Shown here piece after piece: positions 35,040 to 43,033 of a stretch of 64,000 nt of DNA. This stretch comes from Candidatus Andeanibacterium colombiense (GTDB taxonomy: Bacteria; Pseudomonadota; Alphaproteobacteria; Sphingomonadales; Sphingomonadaceae). The stretch covers positions 1,054,001 through 1,118,000 of the forward strand of contig CP119316.1 of assembly GCA_029202985.1 (NCBI GenBank), written 5' to 3'. Position 1 is the stretch's first letter. Each line of letters begins with the position of its first letter. The position numbers and the translations under genes were made by a program. Below the pieces are notes generated by a model that was not told the DNA's origin, did no database searches, and was given only the letters and a program-made list of their open reading frames with translations.

Positions 35040-35980
35040 CCGAACAATCGCTCCAACCCGCGCCGCAGATCCATCGCCGCCTGTGCCTGCAGCGCGGTGC
35101 CGGGCACAATCTCGAACGCATGGATCGCGCCCGGATAGACGTGGAGTTCGGTCTGCACGCCCGCGTCGATCAGGCGGCGGGCGTAATCGAGGTCCTCGTC
35201 GAGGAACAGGTCGAGCGCGCCGGTAATCATGTAGGTCGGCGGCAGGCCCGTCAGATCTTCCGCCAGCGCGGGCGAGAACCAGCCCTTGCGCTCGTCGGAC
35301 GGCTCGTAGTCGCCCCGCAAACTCTCCCAGCCGAAGCGGTTCTTGTCGCGGGTCCAGATGAATTCGCCGGTATGGGCGTTCTGCCATTGGTCATCCGGAC
35401 CGCCGGTCCGCCAGTCGAGCATCGGATAGATCAGCACCTGGCCGGCGAGCTTCGGGCCGGCACGATCGCGCGCCATCAGCGCGAGGCTGGCGGCAAGCCC
35501 GCCGCCGGCGCTTTCGCCGAACACCACAATCCGCGCCGGATCGACCCCGAGTTCCCCGGCATGCTCGGCCAGCCACAGCAGCGCGGCGTAAGTGTCCTCC
35601 TGCGGGCCGGGGAACGGCGTCTCGGGCGCGAGGCGGTATTCGACCGAGACGATCACGCAGTCGTGCTCCAGCGCCATCAGCTGCCTGGTCATGCCGGCGG
35701 TATCGGCCGTGCCGACCACCATCCCGCCGCCGTGGATATGCAGGATCGCCGCGCGCTTGCTGCGCTGCGACGGCGGGTTGATCACCACCAGTCTGACATC
35801 CGGCCCGCCCGGGACCTTGGCCCAGGCCTGGGTGGCAGGGAACAGCGGCGGCGGGAGCCCCTCGGTCGAAAACAGCGGGTTGGCGCGGACAGCGGCAAGC
35901 GTTTCCGACGTGATCTCGATATCGGGCATGTCGAGCATCGCCGCGATTTCGGGATCGACGAGGTGACGGGTGTTGATCAT
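35036..35980 (-). CDS. Alpha/beta hydrolase, HSL (Abhydrolase_3) family
   Basis: 314 residues from ATG 35980; an upstream open frame belongs to repeat R2. HGGGMVVG oxyanion motif, GESAGGGLAASLALMARDRA nucleophile elbow, EYRLAPE, Asp in TGALDLFLDEDLDY and His in YPGAIHAFEI make a complete hormone-sensitive-lipase type esterase. Cytoplasmic (no signal). It probably cleaves a short-chain or aromatic ester. It lies just upstream of R2 and the CoA-transferase on the same strand, so all may belong to one catabolic block. Confidence 0.92.
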   Translation of the reverse strand: MINTRHLVDPEIAAMLDMPDIEITSETLAAVRANPLFSTEGLPPPLFPATQAWAKVPGGPDVRLVVINPPSQRSKRAAILHIHGGGMVVGTADTAGMTRQLMALEHDCVIVSVEYRLAPETPFPGPQEDTYAALLWLAEHAGELGVDPARIVVFGESAGGGLAASLALMARDRAGPKLAGQVLIYPMLDWRTGGPDDQWQNAHTGEFIWTRDKNRFGWESLRGDYEPSDERKGWFSPALAEDLTGLPPTYMITGALDLFLDEDLDYARRLIDAGVQTELHVYPGAIHAFEIVPGTALQAQAAMDLRRGLERLFG

Positions 35981-35993
35981 TTTCTCTCCCTTT

Positions 35994-36160
35994 CCTCTCC
36001 CGTTGACGGGAGAGGGATACGCAGGCTTGCTCGCTTTTGCGAGCTTAGCCGGAGTTGGGTGAGGGTTGCCCCTGTCTTTGCGAGAAGACCAGCCCTCATC
36101 CAGGTTTCGCTGGCTCCTGCGGAGCAAGCTGCACCATCCTTCTCCCGTCAACGGGAGAAG
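35994..36160. repeat. Palindromic element R2
   Basis: Left end cctctcccgttgacgggagagg (35994-36015) is near-identical to the reverse complement of the right end cttctcccgtcaacgggagaag (36139-36160). The interior starts gatacgcaggcttgctcgc and contains ggagttgggtgaggg and ccctcatccaggtttcgctgg, which pair imperfectly. The same sequence recurs in direct orientation at 37293 on the other side of the CoA-transferase gene, and R2 ends three bases before the CoA-transferase stop codon. Confidence 0.8.
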
Positions 36161-36163
36161 AAG

Positions 36164-37279
36164 TCAGCTCTCTCCCAGCTTCGGCCCCAATTTCGGCGAT
36201 GCTTTGCCCAACGCCAATTCCGCGTCCGAAAACCGGATCGGCGTGCGCAGGCCTTGCAGCCCGCCTTCCATCTCCAGCACCATCCCGCGCGCGGCGATCT
36301 GCGGATCGGCCAGCGCTTCGGGCACGGTGTTGATCGGCCCGGCCGGAATGCCGCGCTCCTCCAGCGCCGCGAGCAGCGCGTCCCGCTCCCAGCCCCGCGT
36401 CTTTGCCGCGACCGCGGGCGATACCGCCGCCCGGTCGCCCACGCGCCCGGCATTGGTCGCCCATTCGGGCTTCGTCTCCAGCCCGAGCAGTTCGGCCAGC
36501 CGCGCGAATTGGGCATCGTTGCCGACCGCGATGATCGCCCAGCCGTCGACGGTCGGGAAGGCCTCGTAAGGCACGATGTTCGGATGCGCATTGCCGAGCC
36601 GCTTCGGCGCCTTGCCCGAGACGAGGTAATTCATCGCCTGGTTCGCCAGCGTGCCGACCATCACATCGAACAGCGCCATATCGACCATCTGCCCGCGCCC
36701 GGTCGCTTCGCGCTGGTGCAGCGCCGCCTCGATCCCGATCACCGCATAGAGCCCGGTGAGGATATCGGCATAGGCGACCCCGATCTTCATCGGCGCGCCG
36801 TCGGGCTCGCCGGTGATGTCCATCAGCCCGCTCATGCCCTGCACGATGAAGTCGTATCCGGCGCGGGCCGCATAGGGCCCATCCTGCCCGAAGCCGGTGA
36901 TCGAGCAATAGATCAGCCGCGGGTTCAGTTCGCTCAAACTCGCATAATCGAGCCCGTATTTGGCCAACCCGCCAAGCTTGAAATTCTCGATCACCACATC
37001 GGCATCGCGAACCAACTCGCGCACCTGCGCCTGGCCTTCAGGGGTGGTGAAATCGATCACCACCGAACTCTTGCCGCGGTTGGCAGCGTGGAAATAGGCC
37101 GCGTCGCTCGATCCGTCCTCGTTCTCGACGAAGGGGGGACCCCAGCCGCGGGTATCGTCCCCCGCCGGGCTTTCGACCTTGATCACCTCGGCCCCGAGAT
37201 CGGCCAGCACCTGCCCGGCCCACGGCCCCGCGAGGATGCGAGCCAGTTCGACGACCTTGATGCCTTCAAGCGGACTCAT
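36164..37279 (-). CDS. CaiB/BaiF family class III CoA-transferase
   Basis: 371 residues. GIKVVELARILAGPWAGQVL at the N-terminus (CoA site), ANRGKSSVVIDF, the likely catalytic Asp172 in GVAYADILTGLYAVIG, and GRGQMVDMALFD are the class III formyl-CoA transferase pattern. It moves CoA between acids through an aspartyl-CoA intermediate. Substrate is unknown; a dicarboxylate or an aromatic acid would suit the neighbours (esterase, LigW-like decarboxylase), and glutarate would suit gcdH at 14730. The gene is bracketed by direct repeats R2 and R3. Confidence 0.9.
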   Translation of the reverse strand: MSPLEGIKVVELARILAGPWAGQVLADLGAEVIKVESPAGDDTRGWGPPFVENEDGSSDAAYFHAANRGKSSVVIDFTTPEGQAQVRELVRDADVVIENFKLGGLAKYGLDYASLSELNPRLIYCSITGFGQDGPYAARAGYDFIVQGMSGLMDITGEPDGAPMKIGVAYADILTGLYAVIGIEAALHQREATGRGQMVDMALFDVMVGTLANQAMNYLVSGKAPKRLGNAHPNIVPYEAFPTVDGWAIIAVGNDAQFARLAELLGLETKPEWATNAGRVGDRAAVSPAVAAKTRGWERDALLAALEERGIPAGPINTVPEALADPQIAARGMVLEMEGGLQGLRTPIRFSDAELALGKASPKLGPKLGES

Positions 37280-37292
37280 GCGATCTCCTTTT

Positions 37293-37405
37293 CCTCTCCC
37301 GTTGACGGGAGAGGGATACGCAGGCTTGCTCGCTTGTCGAGCTAGCCGGAGTTGGGTGAGGGTTGTCCTTTTCTTGCGAAGAAAGACCAGACCTCATCCA
37401 GGTTA
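37293..37405. repeat. Partial palindromic element R3, direct copy of R2
   Basis: Starts with exactly the R2 left end (cctctcccgttgacgggagagggatacgcag...), and continues alike to acctcatccaggttacgctag, but the right inverted end seen in R2 and R1 is missing; the sequence runs straight into the 3' end of the amidohydrolase gene at 37408. It is 13 bases upstream of the CoA-transferase start. Confidence 0.78.
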
Positions 37406-37407
37406 CG

Positions 37408-38445
37408 CTAGAGCGGTGCAATATGGAAAATGCGTTCCGCATTGCGATGGCATAGTGCGTGCATTTCTGCCTCGCTGCTGGGAAAATCGTCGATGAAATC
37501 CACCGATGGCTGCTGCGGCTGGTAGGGATAGTCGATCGCCCACATCACATTGTCGATCCCGATCTTGTCGATCGCATAGCGCAGAGCGAGATTGTCCTCG
37601 ACCCCGCTGGTGGTGATCACGAAATTGTCCTGGAAATACTCGGCCATGCTGCGCTTGGTCTTGGCTGCGCGGCCGACCGCCTGTGCACGGCTGTTCATGA
37701 AATTGATCCGCCAGATCCAGAACGGCACCGCCTCACCCATATGGCCGATGCAGATCTTGAGATTGGGGAAGGCGTCGAACACCCCGCCAGCCATCATCCG
37801 CACCGCATGGGTGCCGACTTCGACGCCGTAACCCCACATCGCGCTGTCCATCCCGTAATCCTGCAGCGGGCCCTTGAGTGTGTCACTGGCGGCGCGTGGG
37901 TGGATATAGATGCAGCGGTCGAGCGCCTCGGCCGCTTCGAGGATCGGCCAGAACTTCGGATCGTCGAGATATTCGCCGTTTGTGTGGCTGTTGATCATGA
38001 AGCCGTTGAGCCCGAGTTCGGTCACCGCTCGCTCCATCTCCTTCGCCGCGCGCTTCGGGCTGTGCGGCGCGAAGCTGGCGAGACCGGCGAAGCGGGTGGG
38101 GTATTTGCGGCAGATTTCGGCCAGCCGGTCGTTCGCGAGCATCGCCAGTTCCATCGCGGTATCGGCATCGAACATCTGCACCCCCGGCGCGGTCAGCGCG
38201 AGTAGATGCATGTCGACCCCGAATTCGTCCATCTCCGCCAGCCGGCGCTCCTCGACATCGACCAGCCCGGCGAGGAAATCGAGCTTGCCGTAGCCGGTGG
38301 TGTCGGTCGGCGCATCGTAGATGCCCTTGACCAGCAATTTGTCGAGGCTTTGCGAAGGCCCGTTGGCGACCTTCCGGAGCTCGGCGGCGACCTCGGGGAT
38401 CGACCAGGCTTCCTCGGTCGCGATCTTGCGGATCTTCTGGGTCAT
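37408..38445 (-). CDS. Metal-dependent amidohydrolase-family decarboxylase, LigW-like
   Basis: 345 residues. Strong resemblance to the 5-carboxyvanillate decarboxylase LigW/LigW2 group of the ACMSD branch: IATEEAW at the N-terminus with Glu11 in place of the usual HxH, LVDVEERRLAEMDEFGVDMH, INSHTNGEYLD, YIHP with His182, GHMGEAVPFWIWRINFM with His235, and AIDYPYQP with Asp305. Those positions match the LigW metal and catalytic set. It should perform non-oxidative decarboxylation of an aromatic or hydroxybenzoate acid; 5-carboxyvanillate, gamma-resorcylate and 2,3-dihydroxybenzoate enzymes all look like this, so the substrate is open. It starts 112 bases from the XdhC gene, divergently. Confidence 0.85.
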   Translation of the reverse strand: MTQKIRKIATEEAWSIPEVAAELRKVANGPSQSLDKLLVKGIYDAPTDTTGYGKLDFLAGLVDVEERRLAEMDEFGVDMHLLALTAPGVQMFDADTAMELAMLANDRLAEICRKYPTRFAGLASFAPHSPKRAAKEMERAVTELGLNGFMINSHTNGEYLDDPKFWPILEAAEALDRCIYIHPRAASDTLKGPLQDYGMDSAMWGYGVEVGTHAVRMMAGGVFDAFPNLKICIGHMGEAVPFWIWRINFMNSRAQAVGRAAKTKRSMAEYFQDNFVITTSGVEDNLALRYAIDKIGIDNVMWAIDYPYQPQQPSVDFIDDFPSSEAEMHALCHRNAERIFHIAPL

Positions 38446-38556
38446 GGATGCAGGCTCCTCTTGTGATTTTGGGCTGCACTATGGCGAAGGGCAAATGAAG
38501 CGCAACGGGTGAATTGGAACTGGCGGGAAGCACCGGCAGCACCTATTTGCCTGAGG

Positions 38557-39405
38557 ATGAGCGGCGATCACGATGCCCTGTTTCTCGCGGCCGAAGGCGA
38601 TGCCGCGCTGTGTACGATCGTCGGGATCGATGGCAGCTTTTCGCGCCGCGTGGGCGCGCAGCTGGCGGTCGCGCGCGACGGCACGGTGGCGGGCGACCTG
38701 GCCGACAATTGCCTCAACGCCGAACTCGCCAACCAGGCGGCCGAAGCGGTCGCGGACGGCGCGGTGCGGATGCTGCGCTATGGCAAGGGCTCGCCCTTCA
38801 TCGATTTCCGCCTGCCCTGCGGTTCGGGGCTCGACATCGTGATCGACCCGAACCCCGATCGTTCCTCGCTCGCCGCCGCAGCCGCGAGCGTCGAGGCACG
38901 GCAAGAGAGCAGCCTCGCCCTGCCGTTGCCCGCCGATACCGATCCGGGGTTCCTCGCCACCCGGCGCTACATCCCGCCGGTGCGGCTGCTGGTCCTCGGC
39001 GCCGGAGCGGAATGCACGGCGCTGGTCGATCTGGCCCGGACCCAGGGGATCGCGGCCGACTGGCGCGAGGCCGGGAACGGGCTGGCGCTGGACAAGGTCC
39101 CAAACGATCTTGCGGCCGATCCATGGACCGCGGTGCTCCTGCTGTTCCACGACCACGAGTGGGAACACGCATTGCTCAAATGGGCGCTGTCGACCGACGC
39201 GTTTTACATCGGCGCGCAGGGCGGCGCCCCGGCGCGGGTCGAACGGCTGGCGCGGCTGCGGGCTGCAGGGCTCGGCGACGACCAGCTCACGCGGATCAAC
39301 AGCCCGATCGGCCTGATTCCCCGCGCGCGCGATCCGCAGGTGCTGGCTTTATCAGTGCTCGCGGACGTGGTCGGCGCGCATGAAGCATTGCACCCGCACC
39401 GATGA
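38557..39405 (+). CDS. XdhC/CoxI-family molybdenum-hydroxylase maturation protein
   Basis: 282 residues from ATG 38557; a GTG at 38509 in frame would add 16 residues. CTIVGIDGSFSRRVGAQLAV is the XdhC/CoxI signature, VRLLVLGAGAECTALVDLAR a Rossmann motif, and GAQGGAPARVERLARLRAAG with NSPIGLIPRARDP the C-terminal domain. XdhC proteins hold the molybdenum cofactor and promote its sulfuration and insertion in xanthine-dehydrogenase-family enzymes. The target is most likely the two-subunit enzyme encoded at 40117-42799. The stop overlaps the next ATG by four bases. Confidence 0.88.
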   Translation: MSGDHDALFLAAEGDAALCTIVGIDGSFSRRVGAQLAVARDGTVAGDLADNCLNAELANQAAEAVADGAVRMLRYGKGSPFIDFRLPCGSGLDIVIDPNPDRSSLAAAAASVEARQESSLALPLPADTDPGFLATRRYIPPVRLLVLGAGAECTALVDLARTQGIAADWREAGNGLALDKVPNDLAADPWTAVLLLFHDHEWEHALLKWALSTDAFYIGAQGGAPARVERLARLRAAGLGDDQLTRINSPIGLIPRARDPQVLALSVLADVVGAHEALHPHR

Positions 39406-39986
39406 ACGGCGGCCTTGCGATCGCGATCCTCGCGGCCGGAAGCGCGCGGCGGTTCGGCGGTGGCAAGCTCGATGCGGAGCTGAACGGCAGGCCGCTCGGT
39501 TCTTACGCGGTCGCTGCGGTGCGGGCGCTGGGCAAGCCGAAGATCATGGTCGGCCGGCCGATCCCCGATTTCGCGAGCGCGGCGCTGGCGCTGGGCGAGG
39601 CGACCTTGCTCAAGAACAGGCGGGCAGAGGAAGGGCTCGGCACATCGGTCGCGCTCGCGGCGATGCAGGCATCGGCCGCAGGAGCCGATGCGCTGTTACT
39701 GCTGGCGGCGGATATGCCGCTGGTGCGGGCCGAGACGTTGGCGGCACTGGTCGCGGCGGTGGGCGAGCATCCGTCGGCGGTGCTCCATCCGGACGGGCAT
39801 CCCGGGATTCCGGCGTGCTTTCCGCCGGGTTGGTATGCAAAATTGGCCGGCCTCGAGGGCGACCAGGGGGCGGGCAAGCTGCTGCGCGATGCGGAGGTGA
39901 CGCTGGTCGAGGTCGGGCCGGACGAGCTGCGGGATGTGGACCGGCCGGAGGATTTGTCCGGCATCCCCCTCTCCAAGCTACGCTAG
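39402..39986 (+). CDS. MocA-like molybdenum cofactor cytidylyltransferase
   Basis: 194 residues. AILAAGSARRFGGGKLDAEL is the nucleotidyltransferase G-rich loop with its Lys, AADMPLV the metal-binding Asp, and HPGIPACFPP plus GDQGAGKLL the substrate half. It converts Mo-molybdopterin to the cytosine dinucleotide form used by many xanthine-dehydrogenase-family enzymes; the pairing with XdhC (ATGA overlap) supports that. The last eight residues (GIPLSKLR) and the stop are encoded by repeat R4, so the natural C-terminus has been replaced or extended by the element. Confidence 0.86.
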   Translation: MNGGLAIAILAAGSARRFGGGKLDAELNGRPLGSYAVAAVRALGKPKIMVGRPIPDFASAALALGEATLLKNRRAEEGLGTSVALAAMQASAAGADALLLLAADMPLVRAETLAALVAAVGEHPSAVLHPDGHPGIPACFPPGWYAKLAGLEGDQGAGKLLRDAEVTLVEVGPDELRDVDRPEDLSGIPLSKLR

Positions 39987-40110
39987 CTCCTCACGAGCTG
40001 CTGCGCTACCCTCTCCCGCGAGGGGAGAGGACTCTGCTGTGGCTCCTCCCCTGCAAGGGGAGGACACAGAGGCTTGACGACTGGTCGCCTGGCCGAAGTT
40101 GGAGAGGGGG
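39965..40110. repeat. Palindromic element R4, inside-out relative to R1
   Basis: Outer arms ccccctctccaa (39965-39976) and ttggagaggggg (40099-40110) are exact inverted copies. Between them lie a right-half R1 sequence (aagctacgctagctcc...ctctcccgcgaggggagagg) then a left-half sequence (ctcctcccctgcaaggggagg acacagaggcttgacgactggtcgcc), the reverse of the order in R1. It joins the 3' ends of convergent mocA and the molybdenum hydroxylase gene, so it may also act as a bidirectional terminator. Confidence 0.75.
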
Positions 40111-40116
40111 TCGAGC

Positions 40117-42327
40117 TTACGCCAGATCCTCGGGCTTGATCGGCAGACTCCGGATCCGCTTGCCGCTGAGCTTGTAGAGCGCATTGACCAGCGCCGGGAT
40201 CACCGGCGGCAGCGCCGGTTCGCCCAGCCCGGTCGGCGGATGATCGGTTACCACCCATTCGACGTGGATTTCGGGGGTCACCGGCATGCGCGGCAACGGA
40301 TAGTCGTGGAAGTTCGACTGCTTGACCGCCCCGCCCTCGATCTCGATCGCGAGCGACATCGCCTGGCCGATGCCGTCGATGATCGCACCGTTGACCTGGT
40401 TGAGCGCGCCGAACGGGTTGATGATCTGGTTGCCGACATCGCCCGCCGTCCAGACGTTGTGGACCACCGGACGACCGTTCTCGATGCTCGCCTCGACCAC
40501 CTCGGCGAAATAGCCCTGATGGCTGTAGTAATAGCCGAAGCCGTAAGCGTGGCCCTTGGGCGGTTTCTTCTTGCCCCAGCCGCTCATGGCGACGGCCTTC
40601 TTGGTCACTCCGCGCAGCCGCTCCGGATCGAAGCCCACGGTGGTGCCGGTAAAGCCCTGGCTGTCGGGCTCCTTTTGCGCACCCTCGACCAGTTCCATCA
40701 CCAGCGTCGGAAGATCCTTGCCCGCAGCCTCGGCAACTTCGTCGAGGAAGGCCTGGGTCACGAAGGCGAGCCCGTTCGAGCCCGGGGCGCGCAACGCGCC
40801 CATCGGCACGGCGGTGTTCATCATCGTCTGCGAGTAGCGCAAATTCACCACATGACCGGCCGGAAATATATCCGGGCTCATCGCCGCCGGATTGTAGGAT
40901 CCACCCGCGACGAAGGTGATGAAGTGATCGTCGAAGCCGACCACCTTGCCCTTGGCATCCAGCGCCGCGCGCAGGCGGTGCCAGCCTGCCGGACGGTAGA
41001 AATCGGTCCGCACATCGTCTTCACGGCTCCAGATCATCTGCACCGGCGTGCCGGGCATCTTCGCCGCGATGGCCGCGCTCTGGAACATGAAGTCGTTGGT
41101 CAGGCGCCGGCCGAAGCCGCCGCCCATGCGGGTGATATGGACCTTCACCTGATCGGGCTTGAGGCCGAGCATCTTGGCGACGCCCGCCTGGCCCGGCTGC
41201 GGGTTCTGGGTCGGCGCCCACATCTCCATCGCGCCGTCCGGATGGCACAGCGAGGTGCAGTTCATCGGCTCCATCGGCACGTGGGCGAGGAACGGATAAT
41301 GATATTGGGCATCGATGACCTTGGCGGCCCCGGCAAAAGCTGCGTCGACGTCACCATCGGTACGGAAGGCTTCTGCAGGCTTGCCTTCGGCCATCAGCTT
41401 GCGGGCGGTTTCGTCATAGCCCTTGGTCGAATGGCTCGCCCATTCGCCATTGTCCCACTGGACATTGAGCTTGGCGCGGGCCTGTTCGGCCAGCCACCAG
41501 TTCTTTGCGATCACCGCGACCCCATCGACGAGTTCGTCGGCGGCGCCGGTGCCCTTCAGCGGGAAGACGTCGATCACGCCCGGCATCGCCTTGGCCGCAG
41601 CGAGATCGGCCGAGACGAACTTGGCGCCGAACACCGGCGAGCGTTCATAGGCCGCATAGACCATGCCCGGCAGCAGCGTATCGACGCCGAAGATGCCTTC
41701 GCCATGGACGATCTTCGGGCTGTCGATCCCGCCGATCGCGCGGCCGATGATCACGAACTCCTTCTGGTCCTTGAGCTTGAGCGCCTTGGGGTCGGGCGCG
41801 GGCAGTAGCGCCGCGGCCGAGGCGACATCGCCGTAGGAGAGCGTCTGGCCGTTGGCGGGATTGGTGATCACGCCCTTCGAGGTGGTCAGCGTCGCGGGAT
41901 CGACGCCCCACTTCGCGCCTGCCGCCGAAACCAGCATCTGGCGCGCCGCCGCGCCGACCTGGCGCATCGGGAACCAGTTCATCGGCGTCGCAAAGCTGCC
42001 GCCGGCGATCTGCGGGCCGTACTTCGCCCCGTCGGTATCGCCCTGGACGATCTTGATGTGATCCCAGTCCGCATCCAGCTCCTCGGCGATCAGCATCGGC
42101 AGCATGGTCTTGATTCCCTGCCCGATCTCCGGATTCTTGCCGGTGATCGTGACCAGCCCATCGGGCGCGATGGTGACGAAGGCGCTGAGCGTGCCCGAGG
42201 CGGTTTCAGCCCCGCCGGCCGCGGCGCGCGCGACCATCGGGATCGCCGCCGAAAGCATCAGCCCTCCGCCGGCGAGCGCACCGACCCGGAGAAAATTGCG
42301 CCGCGAGACTTTTCCCATCTCAGACAT
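40117..42327 (-). CDS. Molybdopterin-binding large subunit of a xanthine-dehydrogenase-family hydroxylase (IorB-like)
   Basis: 736 residues. A twin-arginine signal (VSRRNFLRVGALAGGGLMLS) at the start shows export as a folded protein to the periplasm. The remainder is the single-chain molybdopterin subunit layout of isoquinoline 1-oxidoreductase/aldehyde dehydrogenase types: GKNPEIGQGIKTMLPMLIAE, GGGFGRRLTNDFM, GALRAPGSNGLAFVTQAFLD, and GLGEPALPPVIPALVNALYK with the catalytic Glu. With the 2Fe-2S subunit (next entry) it lacks a FAD subunit, so electrons should go to a cytochrome or quinone. Substrate is unknown: an aldehyde or N-heteroaromatic is likely. It overlaps the small-subunit gene by eight bases. 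Confidence 0.9.
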   Translation of the reverse strand: MSEMGKVSRRNFLRVGALAGGGLMLSAAIPMVARAAAGGAETASGTLSAFVTIAPDGLVTITGKNPEIGQGIKTMLPMLIAEELDADWDHIKIVQGDTDGAKYGPQIAGGSFATPMNWFPMRQVGAAARQMLVSAAGAKWGVDPATLTTSKGVITNPANGQTLSYGDVASAAALLPAPDPKALKLKDQKEFVIIGRAIGGIDSPKIVHGEGIFGVDTLLPGMVYAAYERSPVFGAKFVSADLAAAKAMPGVIDVFPLKGTGAADELVDGVAVIAKNWWLAEQARAKLNVQWDNGEWASHSTKGYDETARKLMAEGKPAEAFRTDGDVDAAFAGAAKVIDAQYHYPFLAHVPMEPMNCTSLCHPDGAMEMWAPTQNPQPGQAGVAKMLGLKPDQVKVHITRMGGGFGRRLTNDFMFQSAAIAAKMPGTPVQMIWSREDDVRTDFYRPAGWHRLRAALDAKGKVVGFDDHFITFVAGGSYNPAAMSPDIFPAGHVVNLRYSQTMMNTAVPMGALRAPGSNGLAFVTQAFLDEVAEAAGKDLPTLVMELVEGAQKEPDSQGFTGTTVGFDPERLRGVTKKAVAMSGWGKKKPPKGHAYGFGYYYSHQGYFAEVVEASIENGRPVVHNVWTAGDVGNQIINPFGALNQVNGAIIDGIGQAMSLAIEIEGGAVKQSNFHDYPLPRMPVTPEIHVEWVVTDHPPTGLGEPALPPVIPALVNALYKLSGKRIRSLPIKPEDLA

Positions 42328-42799
42328 CCGCCTGCTCCTTCTTCGCGACTGCCGAGGCGACCGTGATCGCCTGCTTGATCCGCCCGTAGCAGGCGCAGCG
42401 GCAGATATTGCCGCTCATCGCCGCTTCGACCTGGCGTTCGTCGGGCTCCGGATTGCGCTTGAGCAGCGCGCTGGCGTTCATCAACTGGCCCGCCTGGCAA
42501 TAGCCGCACTGCATTACGTCATGTTCGAGCCAGGCATCCTGCAGCGCCTTGCCGACCGGCTCGTCCGCCAGCCCTTCGATCGTGGTGACCTGCTTGCCCT
42601 CCAGCGACCCGACCGGGGTGACGCAGGAGCGCATCGCGACCCCGTCGATATGCACGGTGCAGGCGCCGCACAAGGCCTTGCCGCAGCCGAACTTGGTGCC
42701 GACCATGTGCAGCTCGTTGCGCAGCACCCACAGCAGCGGCATGTCGTCGGGCACGTCCACTTCACGCGGCTTGCCGTTGATGGTGACCGATCGGGCCAT
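42320..42799 (-). CDS. 2Fe-2S small subunit of molybdenum hydroxylase (IorA-like)
   Basis: 159 residues with the eight cysteines of two [2Fe-2S] clusters: plant-type Cys39, 44, 47 and 59 (GCGKALCGACTVHI) and the C-terminal Cys98, 101, 133 and 135 (QCGYCQAG, ICRCACYGRI). It passes electrons from the Mo site of the large subunit. ATG 42799 follows tggaggaac. It is first in the two-gene operon. No signal, so it would be carried across the membrane by the large subunit's twin-arginine signal. Confidence 0.94.
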   Translation of the reverse strand: MARSVTINGKPREVDVPDDMPLLWVLRNELHMVGTKFGCGKALCGACTVHIDGVAMRSCVTPVGSLEGKQVTTIEGLADEPVGKALQDAWLEHDVMQCGYCQAGQLMNASALLKRNPEPDERQVEAAMSGNICRCACYGRIKQAITVASAVAKKEQADV

Positions 42800-43033
42800 G
42801 ATGTTCCTCCAGGAAAATGCGCTCGGAAAGTGTGCAGACTAGAGTGCGCCGCGCGGCACTGCAACAATAGTTAGCCGGCGAAGGGTCATTCTCCTTTCGG
42901 GGGGCTGGACAAAGCGGACACAATCAACCACTGGCGCGCGAACACGTTACTTTTGGGGCGCTTTGGGGCTAGGGTCCGCACGCGAATCGGCGTTGCGATC
43001 AGGCGGCGCGAACATGATTGAAGGAGTTGCTCG

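Noticed and set aside
40099..41808. 569-codon plus-strand frame opposite the molybdenum hydroxylase
   Set aside because: Antisense shadow that begins inside repeat R4; no domain.
42800..43033. Possible RNA gene or riboswitch before the aldolase operon
   Set aside because: No conserved aptamer core or strong hairpin/terminator pair recognised in the 234 bases.
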